Under the pieces are notes generated by a model, which was not told where the DNA came from, did no database searches, and saw only the letters and a program-made list of their open reading frames with translations. A DNA stretch of 64,000 nt, taken from the NCBI GenBank assembly GCA_016415585.1, contig CP066552.1, forward strand, positions 2,666,001-2,730,000, written 5' to 3'. Below are positions 38,532 through 47,515 of the stretch, one piece after another. Source of the DNA: Pectobacterium carotovorum. Its GTDB lineage: Bacteria > Pseudomonadota > Gammaproteobacteria > Enterobacterales > Enterobacteriaceae. Position 1 is the stretch's first letter. Every line of letters starts with the position of its first letter. Both the position numbers and the translations under genes were made by a program.

Positions 38532-39394
38532 TGATCGATATCCTGTTGCAGCCATTCAGCTATAACTACATGGTCAAGGCGATCTGGGTCAGCGCGATTG
38601 TCGGCGGCGTGTGTGCTTTTCTTTCGGCGTACCTGATGCTGAAAGGCTGGTCGCTGATGGGCGATGCACTCTCCCACTCCGTCGTCCCCGGTGTCGCAGG
38701 AGCTTATGCGCTGGGCCTGCCCTACGCGGCAGGTGCATTTTTTACCGGCATGCTTGCCGCGCTGGCAATGACGCTCATCCGTCATATTACCCGATTGCGT
38801 GAAGATGCAATTATCGGCTTTATTTTCTCAACGTTTTTCGCTGTCGGCCTGCTGATTATTTCGCTCAACCCGACATCGGTTAACGTGCAATCCATCATTT
38901 TTGGCAATATTTTGGGCATTGCCGACGAAGATATTCTGCAAGTTGAAATCATCATCGGCGTAACGTTCGTAATTCTCTGCCTGCTGTGGAAAGATCTGCT
39001 GGCCGTGTTCTTTGATGAGAACCATGCCCGTTCGATTGGTCTTTCTCCATTGAAGCTGAAAATTCTGTTCTTTACGCTGCTGAGTGCCTGTACGGTCGCG
39101 GCGTTGCAAACCGTCGGTGCGATTTTGGTGATCGCGATGGTGATTACGCCGGGTGCCACGGCTTACCTGCTCACCGATCGGTTTGGTCGTCTGGTCGTGA
39201 TTTCTATTGCACTGGGTGCGATCACCAGCGCGGTCGGGGCTTATCTGAGCTTCTTCCTTGATGGTGCAACCGGCGGCGTGATTGTCACGTTGCAAACCGT
39301 CGTCTTCCTGTTGGCGTTTGTCTTTGCACCCAAGCATGGGTTATTGGCATCGCGCCGCCTGCGGTTACGCGATCAATCAGGAGATGCATTATGA
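38531..39394 (+). CDS. sitC: Mn/Fe ABC transporter permease (SitC/YfeC type)
   Basis: 287-aa ABC-3 family permease with about eight membrane spans. It starts [20 protein letters not shown] and contains the family motif LKGWSLMGDALSHSVVPGV. Its first base is the last base of the sitB stop (TGATG). Forms the channel with SitD. Confidence 0.95.
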   Translation: MIDILLQPFSYNYMVKAIWVSAIVGGVCAFLSAYLMLKGWSLMGDALSHSVVPGVAGAYALGLPYAAGAFFTGMLAALAMTLIRHITRLREDAIIGFIFSTFFAVGLLIISLNPTSVNVQSIIFGNILGIADEDILQVEIIIGVTFVILCLLWKDLLAVFFDENHARSIGLSPLKLKILFFTLLSACTVAALQTVGAILVIAMVITPGATAYLLTDRFGRLVVISIALGAITSAVGAYLSFFLDGATGGVIVTLQTVVFLLAFVFAPKHGLLASRRLRLRDQSGDAL

Positions 39395-40248
39395 CGCTCA
39401 TTAGCTGGCTCATCGATCCCCTGTCCTACCCGTTCATGCAGCGTGCGTTACTCGCTGCCGTCGTCACCGGTACGGTCTGTGCGGTGCTGTCATGTTATCT
39501 GGTGCTGAAAGGCTGGTCGCTAATGGGTGATGCCATTTCCCATGCCGTTCTGCCCGGTATCGTTGTCGCGTTTTTACTGGGGATTCCGTTAGTTATCGGG
39601 GCTTTCGTTTCCGGTATTTTTTGTGCGGTAGCGACGGGATACGTAAAAGAACACAGCCGGGTTAAAGAAGACACGGTCATGGGGATCATCTTTTCCGGCA
39701 TGTTTGCGCTGGGGCTCGTCATGTTTGCGCGTATCGATACCGATCAGCACCTGAACCATATTCTGTTTGGTAACGTGCTGGGCATCACTCAGCAAGAGCT
39801 GACGCAAATCTTACTGATTGCAGGGGTGACGCTGGCCATCATCTTGTTAAAGCGCCGAGATTTCATGCTGTACTGCTTCGATCCCAATCATGCCCGCGTT
39901 ATCGGCCTGCCCGTCAAGCTACTGCACTACGGATTGCTGAGCCTGCTGGCGATGACGATTGTCGCATCCTTACAGGCCGTCGGCGTTATTCTGGTGATCG
40001 CGATGCTGATTGCACCGGGCATTATTGCCTTCATGGTCTGTAAACGTTTCGAGCGCATGGTGCTTGTTGCCACGCTGGTTTCCGTTATTTCCTGTATTGC
40101 TGGCACCCTGATCAGTTTCTATATTGATGGCGCAACCGGCCCTTGCATTGTGATCGTTCAGGCACTGTTCTTCACGCTGGCGCTGACTTACCACCAGCTT
40201 AAGCAACGTCGTCAGGCGGCATCTCAGGCCATCACCGACGCGTTGTAA
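39391..40248 (+). CDS. sitD: Mn/Fe ABC transporter permease (SitD/YfeD type)
   Basis: 285-aa ABC-3 permease, paralogous to SitC (shared LKGWSLMGDAISHAVLPGI). Overlaps sitC by 4 bp (ATGA), so all four genes are translationally linked. The second permease of the heteromeric Mn/Fe importer. Confidence 0.95.
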   Translation: MTLISWLIDPLSYPFMQRALLAAVVTGTVCAVLSCYLVLKGWSLMGDAISHAVLPGIVVAFLLGIPLVIGAFVSGIFCAVATGYVKEHSRVKEDTVMGIIFSGMFALGLVMFARIDTDQHLNHILFGNVLGITQQELTQILLIAGVTLAIILLKRRDFMLYCFDPNHARVIGLPVKLLHYGLLSLLAMTIVASLQAVGVILVIAMLIAPGIIAFMVCKRFERMVLVATLVSVISCIAGTLISFYIDGATGPCIVIVQALFFTLALTYHQLKQRRQAASQAITDAL

Positions 40249-40519
40249 TCCTTTCGCCCTCAGCCTTTTAGCACGACGTAACCGGAAAACAGCCGTCGGT
40301 TACGTCATTAATGCGCTATTTCATTGCCTTATCTACCGGATTGAGCGTCGTCCTAACTCCGCTATTTTTAATTCCGACTATACTTGTTTCTCGTTATCTC
40401 GGCCTATCGGTTATCACTGTGCGATAGATTCCATTTTTATTGTGCTCAATGGGTTACCGTAAACGAATCACCCCAGTGAACAGCATCGTATCGGGCAACA
40501 TCAACGGGAGGATGACCTT

Positions 40520-41380
40520 ATGTGGCAAGCTATCAGCCGACTTTTGGAAGAGCATCACGGTACTGCGGAAATTCAGGAATACCGCGAATTGTCCGGCGGT
40601 GAAATACACCCGGCTTGGTACGTCCGCTACGGCGAGCATGACGTCTTCGTAAAATGCGATAGTCGCGAAATGCTAACCAAATTCACTGCTGAAGCCGATC
40701 AGCTTCACTTGCTGGGCCGTAGCAATACGGTACATATACCAACAGTCTATGGTGTCGGCAGCTCACGCGATCACAGTTTTCTGCTTCTGCAATATCTACC
40801 TGTCAAACCGTTGGATGCGCACAGCGCCTGGTGTCTGGGCGAACAACTCGCACGCCTGCACCAGTGGAGCGACCAACCGCAATTTGGTCTGGATTTTGAT
40901 AACGACCTTTCGACAACACCTCAGCCAAACAGCTGGCAGCGGCGCTGGGCGACCTTTTTTGCCGAACAGCGTATTGGATGGCAATTACAGTTAGCAGCAG
41001 AGAAAGGAATGCATTTTGGTCACATCGAAACGCTGATCGCGCGCGTTGAGGATCGTCTGGCCGGACATCAGCCTCAGCCGTCGCTCTTGCACGGTGATTT
41101 GTGGCCGGATAATTGTGCGAATAGTCAGGATGGCGCTTATCTGTTCGATCCGGCCAGCTATTGGGGAGACAGAGAATGTGATTTAGCGATGCTGCCGCGC
41201 TATCCGGCTCTGCCCCCACAGATTTATGATGGTTACCAGAGCGTGTGGCCGCTGGATAAAGGCTTTATCGATCGCCAGCCCATTTACCAAATTTATTATC
41301 TGCTTAACCGGGCCAATCTTTTCGGTGGTAAACATATTGTTGAGGCACAACAGCTTATCGAGCGGCAACTTTTGAGCTAA
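40520..41380 (+). CDS. yniA: fructosamine kinase family protein YniA
   Basis: 286-aa aminoglycoside-phosphotransferase-like kinase. The catalytic loop LLHGDLWPDN and the following metal-binding FDPASYWGDRECDLAM are the FN3K family signature. The family phosphorylates ketosamines for protein deglycation; the substrate of YniA is unproven. AGGATG lies ahead of the ATG. It is followed by convergent yniB and then yniC, the E. coli order. Confidence 0.93.
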   Translation: MWQAISRLLEEHHGTAEIQEYRELSGGEIHPAWYVRYGEHDVFVKCDSREMLTKFTAEADQLHLLGRSNTVHIPTVYGVGSSRDHSFLLLQYLPVKPLDAHSAWCLGEQLARLHQWSDQPQFGLDFDNDLSTTPQPNSWQRRWATFFAEQRIGWQLQLAAEKGMHFGHIETLIARVEDRLAGHQPQPSLLHGDLWPDNCANSQDGAYLFDPASYWGDRECDLAMLPRYPALPPQIYDGYQSVWPLDKGFIDRQPIYQIYYLLNRANLFGGKHIVEAQQLIERQLLS

Positions 41381-41437
41381 TACGGGACGTTTTTTTCTGT
41401 GATGGGAAATGTGATCTAACGTGGGAAGGATACAGCG

Positions 41438-41461
41438 TCTGGCGCAGACTTTGCGCCAGAC
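41438..41461. terminator. hairpin between yniA and yniB
   Basis: Perfect 10-bp stem GTCTGGCGCA/TGCGCCAGAC with a 4-nt loop between convergent genes. It has no strong T-run on either side, so termination efficiency is uncertain. Confidence 0.6.
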
Positions 41462-41467
41462 CGTCAA

Positions 41468-42016
41468 TCAGACTGGCAACCCGAGTAAACGTAACACCAG
41501 ATAGCCAATACCCGCGATAATCACTGGTAGGATATAAAGCGGAAAGAATTGCACAAAAATCGAGTGTCCAGGAACAATAACACGTGATTCCAGCGTCTCA
41601 CGCGTATTCCCACCATCACCTTTCATTTTTTCCAGAATCAGTTGATCTTCAATGCCTTCCTTAATGGTCTTCGCCTGACGTGACATCCGGGCACCCGAAA
41701 CCTGTAAAGCCAAGCCAATAAAAATCAGGATGTAGATCAGCCAAAACATCAGCGTCGCCCCACTGAAAAAACGCGTGAAATCCGGTACTGGCGAGTTGTA
41801 CCAAAAAATGTTCAGGAAAGGCGTATTAAAGCGCACCATGTCGACCATCAGATGCACAAAATCCAGAAGAACAGCATCAATGCCCTGTTTTTTCTGGGTA
41901 TAAGCGTAGAGATAATTAGCTAGCGAGACGAAGGTTGAAAGCAGCGCGGGAATAAAAAGGATCCATCCGGCAATGCGTTTAACGACGGCAATACGGCCAG
42001 CCTGTTGATACGTCAT
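41468..42016 (-). CDS. yniB: YniB family inner-membrane protein
   Basis: 182 aa with hydrophobic segments at about 15-35, 85-110 and 158-178, corresponding to E. coli YniB by family appearance and by its position divergent to yniC and convergent to yniA. Starts MTYQQAGRIAVVKRIAGWIL with AAGGGG upstream. Function unknown. Confidence 0.88.
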   Translation of the reverse strand: MTYQQAGRIAVVKRIAGWILFIPALLSTFVSLANYLYAYTQKKQGIDAVLLDFVHLMVDMVRFNTPFLNIFWYNSPVPDFTRFFSGATLMFWLIYILIFIGLALQVSGARMSRQAKTIKEGIEDQLILEKMKGDGGNTRETLESRVIVPGHSIFVQFFPLYILPVIIAGIGYLVLRLLGLPV

Positions 42017-42202
42017 GAGAACCCCTTCTTAGCGACGCAACATCGGTAATGTATCGTTTTAGTACGACGGGTAGCCTACTGTAACTTTACGCGCAGTCAA
42101 CACTTTATCTCCCGCATAGCCTGAGCAGTGCCCTGCAACTCGACTTATTAGGGTATAGTTTATCAGTAAATATTCTTTTCCTTTGCTGACGGAGCCAGTG
42201 GT

Positions 42203-42868
42203 ATGTCCTTTGATTCTTCTATACGAGCGGCGATTTTCGATATGGATGGGCTGCTGATTGATTCAGAACCGTTGTGGGACAAGGCCGAACTGGAGGTTAT
42301 CGCCTCGCTTGGCATAGACGTTTCACTACGAGAATCCATGAAAGATACTTTGGGTTTACGCATCGATATGGTGGTCGAACTCTGGTATCAGCGTTCTCCC
42401 TGGGCGACACCCGCCCGGGACGAGGTTGTCCGCCGTATTATCGATCGCACGATTGAATTTGTTGCCGAACAACGCCCCCTCCTGCCCGGCGTCGAACATG
42501 CACTGCAACTGTGCCGTGAACAGAATCTCAAAATTGGACTGGCTTCCGCTTCGCCGCTCCGCATGCAGCAGCAGGTGCTGCGAATGTTTAACTTGGAACA
42601 CTACTTTGATGTCCTAATGTCAGCCGAGACACTGCCGTATAGCAAGCCTCATCCGGAGGTGTATTTGAATGCAGCAAACAGACTCGGCGTTCCTCCGACA
42701 CACTGTGTGACGCTGGAAGATTCGGTGAACGGTATGATCGCAACCAAAGCAGCACGCATGCGTTCAATCGTTATTCCACAGGCTGAGTTTCGCGATGACG
42801 CTCGCTGGGTGCTGGCAGACGATAAGCTGGATTCCCTGAATCAGCTGACCGCTGAACATGTAGTCTAG
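42203..42868 (+). CDS. hxpB: HAD-family sugar phosphatase (YniC/HxpB)
   Basis: 221-aa haloacid-dehalogenase phosphatase with motif I FDMDGLLIDSEP, motif II in GLASASPLRM, the Lys of YSKPHPEVYLNAA and motif III in VTLEDSVNGMIA. E. coli YniC/HxpB dephosphorylates hexose phosphates including 2-deoxyglucose-6-phosphate. Here the yniA-yniB-yniC neighbourhood is kept. Confidence 0.94.
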   Translation: MSFDSSIRAAIFDMDGLLIDSEPLWDKAELEVIASLGIDVSLRESMKDTLGLRIDMVVELWYQRSPWATPARDEVVRRIIDRTIEFVAEQRPLLPGVEHALQLCREQNLKIGLASASPLRMQQQVLRMFNLEHYFDVLMSAETLPYSKPHPEVYLNAANRLGVPPTHCVTLEDSVNGMIATKAARMRSIVIPQAEFRDDARWVLADDKLDSLNQLTAEHVV

Positions 42869-42939
42869 GGATTTAGGAGTAGGAATTAGAAATAAAGAAG
42901 TAGAAGAATAGAAAAGCAGACATCGTGGGATATGACGAA

Positions 42940-42969
42940 AGCGTGGCCAGTCTATCGGCTGACCACGCT
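42940..42969. terminator. hairpin between hxpB and kdgF
   Basis: Stem AGCGTGGCCAG / CTGACCACGCT (one G-T type mismatch) with an 8-nt loop between the two convergent stops. T-runs are short. Confidence 0.6.
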
Positions 42970-42977
42970 TTGAGGCA

Positions 42978-43310
42978 TTACAGGAAATCAGCTCGCTTAG
43001 GCGAGAAAGCATCGATCAGGACGCTGCCGTCTTCCAGCGAGACCACACCGTGCATCTCGTTTTTCACTGCCAGATAAGCATCGCCCGTTTTCAGGATACG
43101 TTTCTCACCTTCGATCTCGACTTCAAAGCTGCCAGCGGCAACATAAGCAATCTGATCGTGAATTTCATGGAAGTGCGGCGTACCAATCGCATCTTTATCA
43201 AAATGCACGTAAACCATCATTAGCTCATCGCTCCAGGTCATGATTTTACGTTTAATGCCACCGCCCAGCTCTTCCCATGGCGTTTCATCATCAATAAAGT
43301 ATCTTCTCAT
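42978..43310 (-). CDS. kdgF: cupin protein KdgF, unsaturated uronate linearisation
   Basis: 110-aa single-domain cupin with metal ligands in TPHFHEIHDQI. The family opens the ring of 4,5-unsaturated galacturonate and guluronate made by pectate or alginate lyases to give the linear keto form used by KduI/KduD. Two adjacent ATGs exist (43313, 43310); AGGAG spacing favours the second. Divergent from the kduI remnant/kduD with a strong KdgR-type operator between, fitting pectin-induced expression. Confidence 0.92.
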   Translation of the reverse strand: MRRYFIDDETPWEELGGGIKRKIMTWSDELMMVYVHFDKDAIGTPHFHEIHDQIAYVAAGSFEVEIEGEKRILKTGDAYLAVKNEMHGVVSLEDGSVLIDAFSPKRADFL

Positions 43311-43635
43311 CATCTCTCTCCTCTAACGCTCTTTATTGCCATACCTTCTATTGCGCCAACAAACCGTGTACGACAACGAGTGTATGACTATGGATTGCGA
43401 CATTTTAGCCACATCAGTACCAGAAGAAACATAAAATAAGCAAAACCATGACGGCCCTCAAGAAATAAATAAAACATTATTTCATTTTTATTGAATTCAC
43501 ATCCCATCCAAACTATCATCCCGCATAACAAGAAAGAACCGGGCAGTTTGAGGAACAGGTGACGTTGTCACTGCCACGCAACATCATCTGTTTCGCCCGG
43601 CGCTTTCACCAAGAACGGTTAGTAATGAAACAGCA
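43311..43635. other. kdgF upstream region
   Basis: About 325 bp. It holds the KdgR-like operator at 43468-43486. To its right is sequence that may be decayed kduI DNA, running into the recognisable kduI fragment. No intact gene. Confidence 0.5.
43468..43486 (+). promoter_or_regulatory. KdgR operator (kdgF / kduI-kduD side)
   Basis: AATAAAACATTATTTCATT agrees with the KdgR consensus AATGAAACANTGTTTCATT at 17 of 19 positions. KdgR represses pectinolysis genes until KDG accumulates. Confidence 0.8.
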
Positions 43636-43827
43636 GTTTTCCACATGATGGGCAGCAGCAGGAAACCCGTCATTAGAGTAATAAAAAACGAGCGGGCGGT
43701 GATTTCACCGATCTGGTCGATTCATTCCGGTGTTAGCACCAGACGCTACACCTTTATCTGGGGCATGGTTGGCGATAATCAAGTTTTCGGTGACATGGAT
43801 CACGTCAAGGTTAGCGAGTTACGTTAA
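43636..43827 (+). pseudogene. kduI: kduI C-terminal remnant
   Basis: Frame encodes VFHMMGSS, then [35 protein letters not shown] and ends KVSELR. This corresponds to the last about 63 residues of 5-keto-4-deoxyuronate isomerase KduI, ending at the natural C terminus. The preceding about 215 residues, including most of the cupin core, are missing; a stop precedes at 43549-43551. In intact pathways KduI feeds KduD, encoded right after. A full kduI may exist elsewhere in the genome. Confidence 0.88.
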
Positions 43828-43910
43828 TCGCTTTCTACCGGAATTACCGATGTTCCCTACAGTAACAGCTAACGACTAAGTATTTTGTCGCTTATAGAGA
43901 GATTACAGAT

Positions 43911-44672
43911 ATGATTTTAAATTCTTTTGATTTGCAAGGTAAAGTTGCTCTGATCACGGGTTGTGATACGGGTTTGGGTCAAGGCATGGCTATCGGTCTG
44001 GCACAAGCAGGCTGTGATATCGTCGGCGTCAACATCGTTGAACCTAAAGACACTATCGAGAAAGTCACCGCACTGGGACGCCGTTTCCTGAGCCTGACTG
44101 CCGACATGAGCAATGTCTCTGGTCATGCAGAGCTGGTAGAGAAAGCTGTTGCTGAATTTGGTCACGTTGACATTCTGGTCAACAACGCCGGTATCATCCG
44201 TCGTGAAGATGCGATCGAGTTCAGCGAGAAAAACTGGGACGACGTAATGAACCTGAACATTAAGAGCGTTTTCTTTATGTCTCAGACCGTTGCTCGCCAG
44301 TTCATCAAGCAAGGTAAAGGCGGTAAGATCATCAACATCGCTTCTATGCTGTCCTTCCAGGGTGGTATCCGCGTACCTTCTTATACCGCATCAAAAAGCG
44401 CCGTTATGGGTGTAACCCGTCTGATGGCGAACGAGTGGGCAAAACACGGTATCAACGTCAACGCAATTGCACCGGGATATATGGCTACCAACAATACCCA
44501 GCAACTGCGCGCTGATGAAGAACGCAGCAAAGAAATTCTGGATCGTATCCCAGCTGGCCGTTGGGGTTTGCCACAGGATCTGATGGGCCCATCCGTCTTC
44601 CTGGCATCCAGCGCATCTGATTACATCAATGGTTACACGATTGCCGTTGATGGTGGCTGGCTGGCTCGCTAA
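43911..44672 (+). CDS. kduD: 2-dehydro-3-deoxy-D-gluconate 5-dehydrogenase KduD
   Basis: 253-aa classical short-chain dehydrogenase: NAD-binding GCDTGLGQG, NNAG motif, catalytic Ser in IINIASMLS and YTASK. It reduces 2,5-diketo-3-deoxygluconate to KDG, the last step before KDG kinase. GAGAG precedes the ATG. Downstream hairpin, then pelW on the same strand with its own KdgR site. Confidence 0.96.
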   Translation: MILNSFDLQGKVALITGCDTGLGQGMAIGLAQAGCDIVGVNIVEPKDTIEKVTALGRRFLSLTADMSNVSGHAELVEKAVAEFGHVDILVNNAGIIRREDAIEFSEKNWDDVMNLNIKSVFFMSQTVARQFIKQGKGGKIINIASMLSFQGGIRVPSYTASKSAVMGVTRLMANEWAKHGINVNAIAPGYMATNNTQQLRADEERSKEILDRIPAGRWGLPQDLMGPSVFLASSASDYINGYTIAVDGGWLAR

Positions 44673-44710
44673 GGGAAACCTTTCTTAGCGGCATTTCGCC
44701 AACCTACGAT

Positions 44711-44744
44711 AAAAAGCACAATTTCGGTTGTGCTTTTTATTTGT
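44711..44744 (+). terminator. terminator after kduD
   Basis: Perfect stem AAAAGCACAA/TTGTGCTTTT with a 6-nt loop and a T-rich tail. Confidence 0.88.
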
Positions 44745-44885
44745 TTTTCAAGTTGTTATTTCGTTTTTCATGATTCTTTCTCCTGCCAAAATCCTTTCTT
44801 AAAAAAAATCAAAACAACGTTCCGACTTTGATCACACTTTCGATATTGCGTGCATGACGACAAGGTTAATAGCGCAATATAATCA

Positions 44886-44904
44886 ATCAAAACAGTGTTT
44901 CTAT
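44886..44904 (+). promoter_or_regulatory. KdgR operator before pelW-togMNAB
   Basis: Core AAACAGTGTTTC (44890-44901) is a perfect match to the KdgR centre; outer positions agree less well (14 of 19 overall). A TTTGATCACA half-site for CRP lies about 60 bp upstream at about 44827. Confidence 0.7.
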
Positions 44905-44945
44905 TTATAAGGAACTGTTCACACGGTTCCATAAGAAGGTACTCC

Positions 44946-46577
44946 ATGAGTATTTTTGAAAGCTTATACACCAGCAGGAAATCGCAGCTCGACGAATGGG
45001 TTGCAGCACTCGATAGCCACATTGCCTGCGTTCAGGAGAAAGGCCGCAGCCAAAGTCAGCCGACGTTATTATTGGCTGACGGTTTTGATGTGGAAAATTA
45101 TGCACCTGCGATGTGGACATTCCCAGATGGACATAGCGCTCCTATTTCTAATTTTGCCAGCCAGCAAAATTGGCTAAGAACGCTGTGTGCCATGAGCGTC
45201 GTTACGGGTAATGAGAGTTACCAGCAGCACGCTATCGCACAAAGCGAATATTTCCTGGATCATTTCGTTGATGATAATAGCGGCCTGTTCTTCTGGGGCG
45301 GCCACCGCTTTATTAATCTGGATACGCTGGCAGGCGAAGGGCCAGAATCTAAAGCTCAGGTGCATGAATTAAAACACCACCTGCCCTATTACGCGTTGTT
45401 GCATCGTGTTAATGCGGAAAAGACGCTGAATTTCTTTCAGGGTTTCTGGAACGCACACGTTGAAGACTGGGATTCACTGGATCTAGGCCGTCATGGTGAT
45501 TACAGCAAAAAACGCGATCCAAATGTGTTCCTGCATGCCCGCCATGATGTCGTCGATCCGGCACAGTGGCCTGTTCTGCCATTAACGAAGGGGTTAACTT
45601 TTGTTAATGCTGGCACAGACCTGATTTATGCCGCATTCAAATACGCAGAATATACGGGCGATAGTCACGCCGCGGCTTGGGGTAAACATCTTTATCGCCA
45701 ATACGTTTTGGCCCGCAACCCAGAAACTGGTATGCCTGTGTATCAGTTCAGTTCACCACAGCAGCGCCAGCCAGTGCCGGAAGACGATAACCAGACGCAA
45801 TCCTGGTTTGGCGATCGTGCTCAACGCCAGTTTGGCCCAGAGTTCGGTGAAATAGCGCGTGAAGCCAATGTGCTGTTCCGCGATATGCGCCCACTGCTGA
45901 TTGATAACCCACTGGCAATGTTGGATATTCTCCGCACGCAGCCTGATGCAGAAATGCTGAACTGGGTTATTTCAGGGCTAAAAAATTACTATCAGTACGC
46001 CTACGATGTCACCAGCAATACACTGCGCCCGATGTGGAACAACGGCCAGGACATGACAGGCTACCGTTTTAAACGCGATGGCTATTATGGTAAAGCGGGT
46101 ACGGAATTAAAACCGTTTGCATTAGAAGGTGATTATTTATTACCGCTGGTTCGTGCTTATCGTCTGAGCGGCGATGAGGACCTTTATACTCTAGTTAACA
46201 CCATGCTGACACGGCTGAACAAAGAAGAGATTCAGCACATCGCCAGCCCGGTACTTTTGTTGACCGTTATCGAACTGGCCGATCACAAACAATCAGAATC
46301 CTGGGCACATTACGCCGCGCAGTTGGCTGACGTTTTGTTTGAACAACATTTCCACCGTGGTTTGTTCGTTCGCTCCGCACAGCATCGTTATGTTCGTCTG
46401 GATGATACCTATCCGCTGGCTTTACTGACTTTCGTTGCCGCTTGTCGCAACAAATTAAACGATATCCCATCGTATCTGACACAAGGTGGATATGTTCACG
46501 GGGATTTTCACGTTAATGGGGAAAATAGAATTGTTTATGACGTGGAATTAATTTATCCAGAGTTATTAACAGCTTAA
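44946..46577 (+). CDS. pelW: intracellular exo-pectate lyase PelW (PL2 family)
   Basis: 543-aa protein without signal peptide, beginning MSIFESLYTSRKSQLDEWV. Length and sequence (FWGGHRFINLDTLAGEGPES, HGDYSKKRDPNVFLHARHD) fit polysaccharide lyase family 2. PelW cleaves imported short oligogalacturonides in the cytoplasm to unsaturated digalacturonate. ATG 44946 has AAGGTACTCC upstream; the frame extends to 44895 but that part overlaps the KdgR operator. Heads the pelW-togMNAB cluster. Confidence 0.94.
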   Translation: MSIFESLYTSRKSQLDEWVAALDSHIACVQEKGRSQSQPTLLLADGFDVENYAPAMWTFPDGHSAPISNFASQQNWLRTLCAMSVVTGNESYQQHAIAQSEYFLDHFVDDNSGLFFWGGHRFINLDTLAGEGPESKAQVHELKHHLPYYALLHRVNAEKTLNFFQGFWNAHVEDWDSLDLGRHGDYSKKRDPNVFLHARHDVVDPAQWPVLPLTKGLTFVNAGTDLIYAAFKYAEYTGDSHAAAWGKHLYRQYVLARNPETGMPVYQFSSPQQRQPVPEDDNQTQSWFGDRAQRQFGPEFGEIAREANVLFRDMRPLLIDNPLAMLDILRTQPDAEMLNWVISGLKNYYQYAYDVTSNTLRPMWNNGQDMTGYRFKRDGYYGKAGTELKPFALEGDYLLPLVRAYRLSGDEDLYTLVNTMLTRLNKEEIQHIASPVLLLTVIELADHKQSESWAHYAAQLADVLFEQHFHRGLFVRSAQHRYVRLDDTYPLALLTFVAACRNKLNDIPSYLTQGGYVHGDFHVNGENRIVYDVELIYPELLTA

Positions 46578-46624
46578 TTTTATGTTTTTTTTAATGGTTC
46601 ACAATTAATCAATAGGTAAGCATT

Positions 46625-47515
46625 ATGAATGAAAACAGAATGCTGGGGTTAGCCTATATCTCCCCCTATATTATAGGGCTGATAGTTTTTACCGCTTTCC
46701 CCTTTGTTTCGTCATTTATCCTCAGTTTTACTGAGTATGATTTGATCAATCCGCCTGAATTTACGGGGCTAGAAAACTATCACCGTATGTTCCTGGAAGA
46801 TGATCTCTTTTGGAAATCCATGGGCGTCACCTTTGCCTATGTATTTCTGACCATTCCATTGAAATTAATCTTCGCATTGTTAATTGCGTTTGTACTTAAT
46901 TTCAAATTACGTGGTATCGGTTTCTTCCGTACTGCTTACTATGTGCCTTCTATTCTGGGCAGCAGCGTGGCAATCGCCGTTCTGTGGCGAGCACTGTTCG
47001 CTATCGATGGCTTGTTAAACAGCTTCCTCGGCGTGTTTGGCTTTGACGCTATCAACTGGCTGGGCGAGCCGTCGCTGGCACTGATGTCGGTAACCCTGCT
47101 GCGCGTATGGCAGTTTGGTTCCGCCATGGTTATCTTCCTTGCTGCATTGCAGAACGTTCCGCAATCTCAGTATGAAGCCGCCATGATCGATGGTGCATCC
47201 AAATGGCAAATGTTCCTGAAAGTAACGGTACCGCTGATTACACCGGTTATTTTCTTTAACTTTATCATGCAGACCACTCAGGCATTCCAGGAGTTTACGG
47301 CACCTTACGTCATTACTGGCGGTGGTCCAACGCACTACACCTACCTGTTCTCGCTCTATATCTACGATACGGCGTTCAAGTATTTTGATATGGGCTACGG
47401 TGCTGCATTGGCATGGGTTCTGTTCTTGGTTGTTGCGGTATTTGCGTCTATCTCCTTTAAGTCGTCGAAATACTGGGTGTTCTACTCCGCTGATAAAGGA
47501 GGAAAAAATGGCTGA
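46625..47515 (+). CDS. togM: oligogalacturonide ABC transporter permease TogM
   Basis: 296-aa MalF-type permease with six membrane spans and the EAA loop (YEAAMIDGASKWQMF) that docks on the ATPase. Part of TogMNAB, the oligogalacturonide importer of soft-rot bacteria. 47 bp after pelW; its stop overlaps togN by 8 bp. Confidence 0.93.
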   Translation: MNENRMLGLAYISPYIIGLIVFTAFPFVSSFILSFTEYDLINPPEFTGLENYHRMFLEDDLFWKSMGVTFAYVFLTIPLKLIFALLIAFVLNFKLRGIGFFRTAYYVPSILGSSVAIAVLWRALFAIDGLLNSFLGVFGFDAINWLGEPSLALMSVTLLRVWQFGSAMVIFLAALQNVPQSQYEAAMIDGASKWQMFLKVTVPLITPVIFFNFIMQTTQAFQEFTAPYVITGGGPTHYTYLFSLYIYDTAFKYFDMGYGAALAWVLFLVVAVFASISFKSSKYWVFYSADKGGKNG

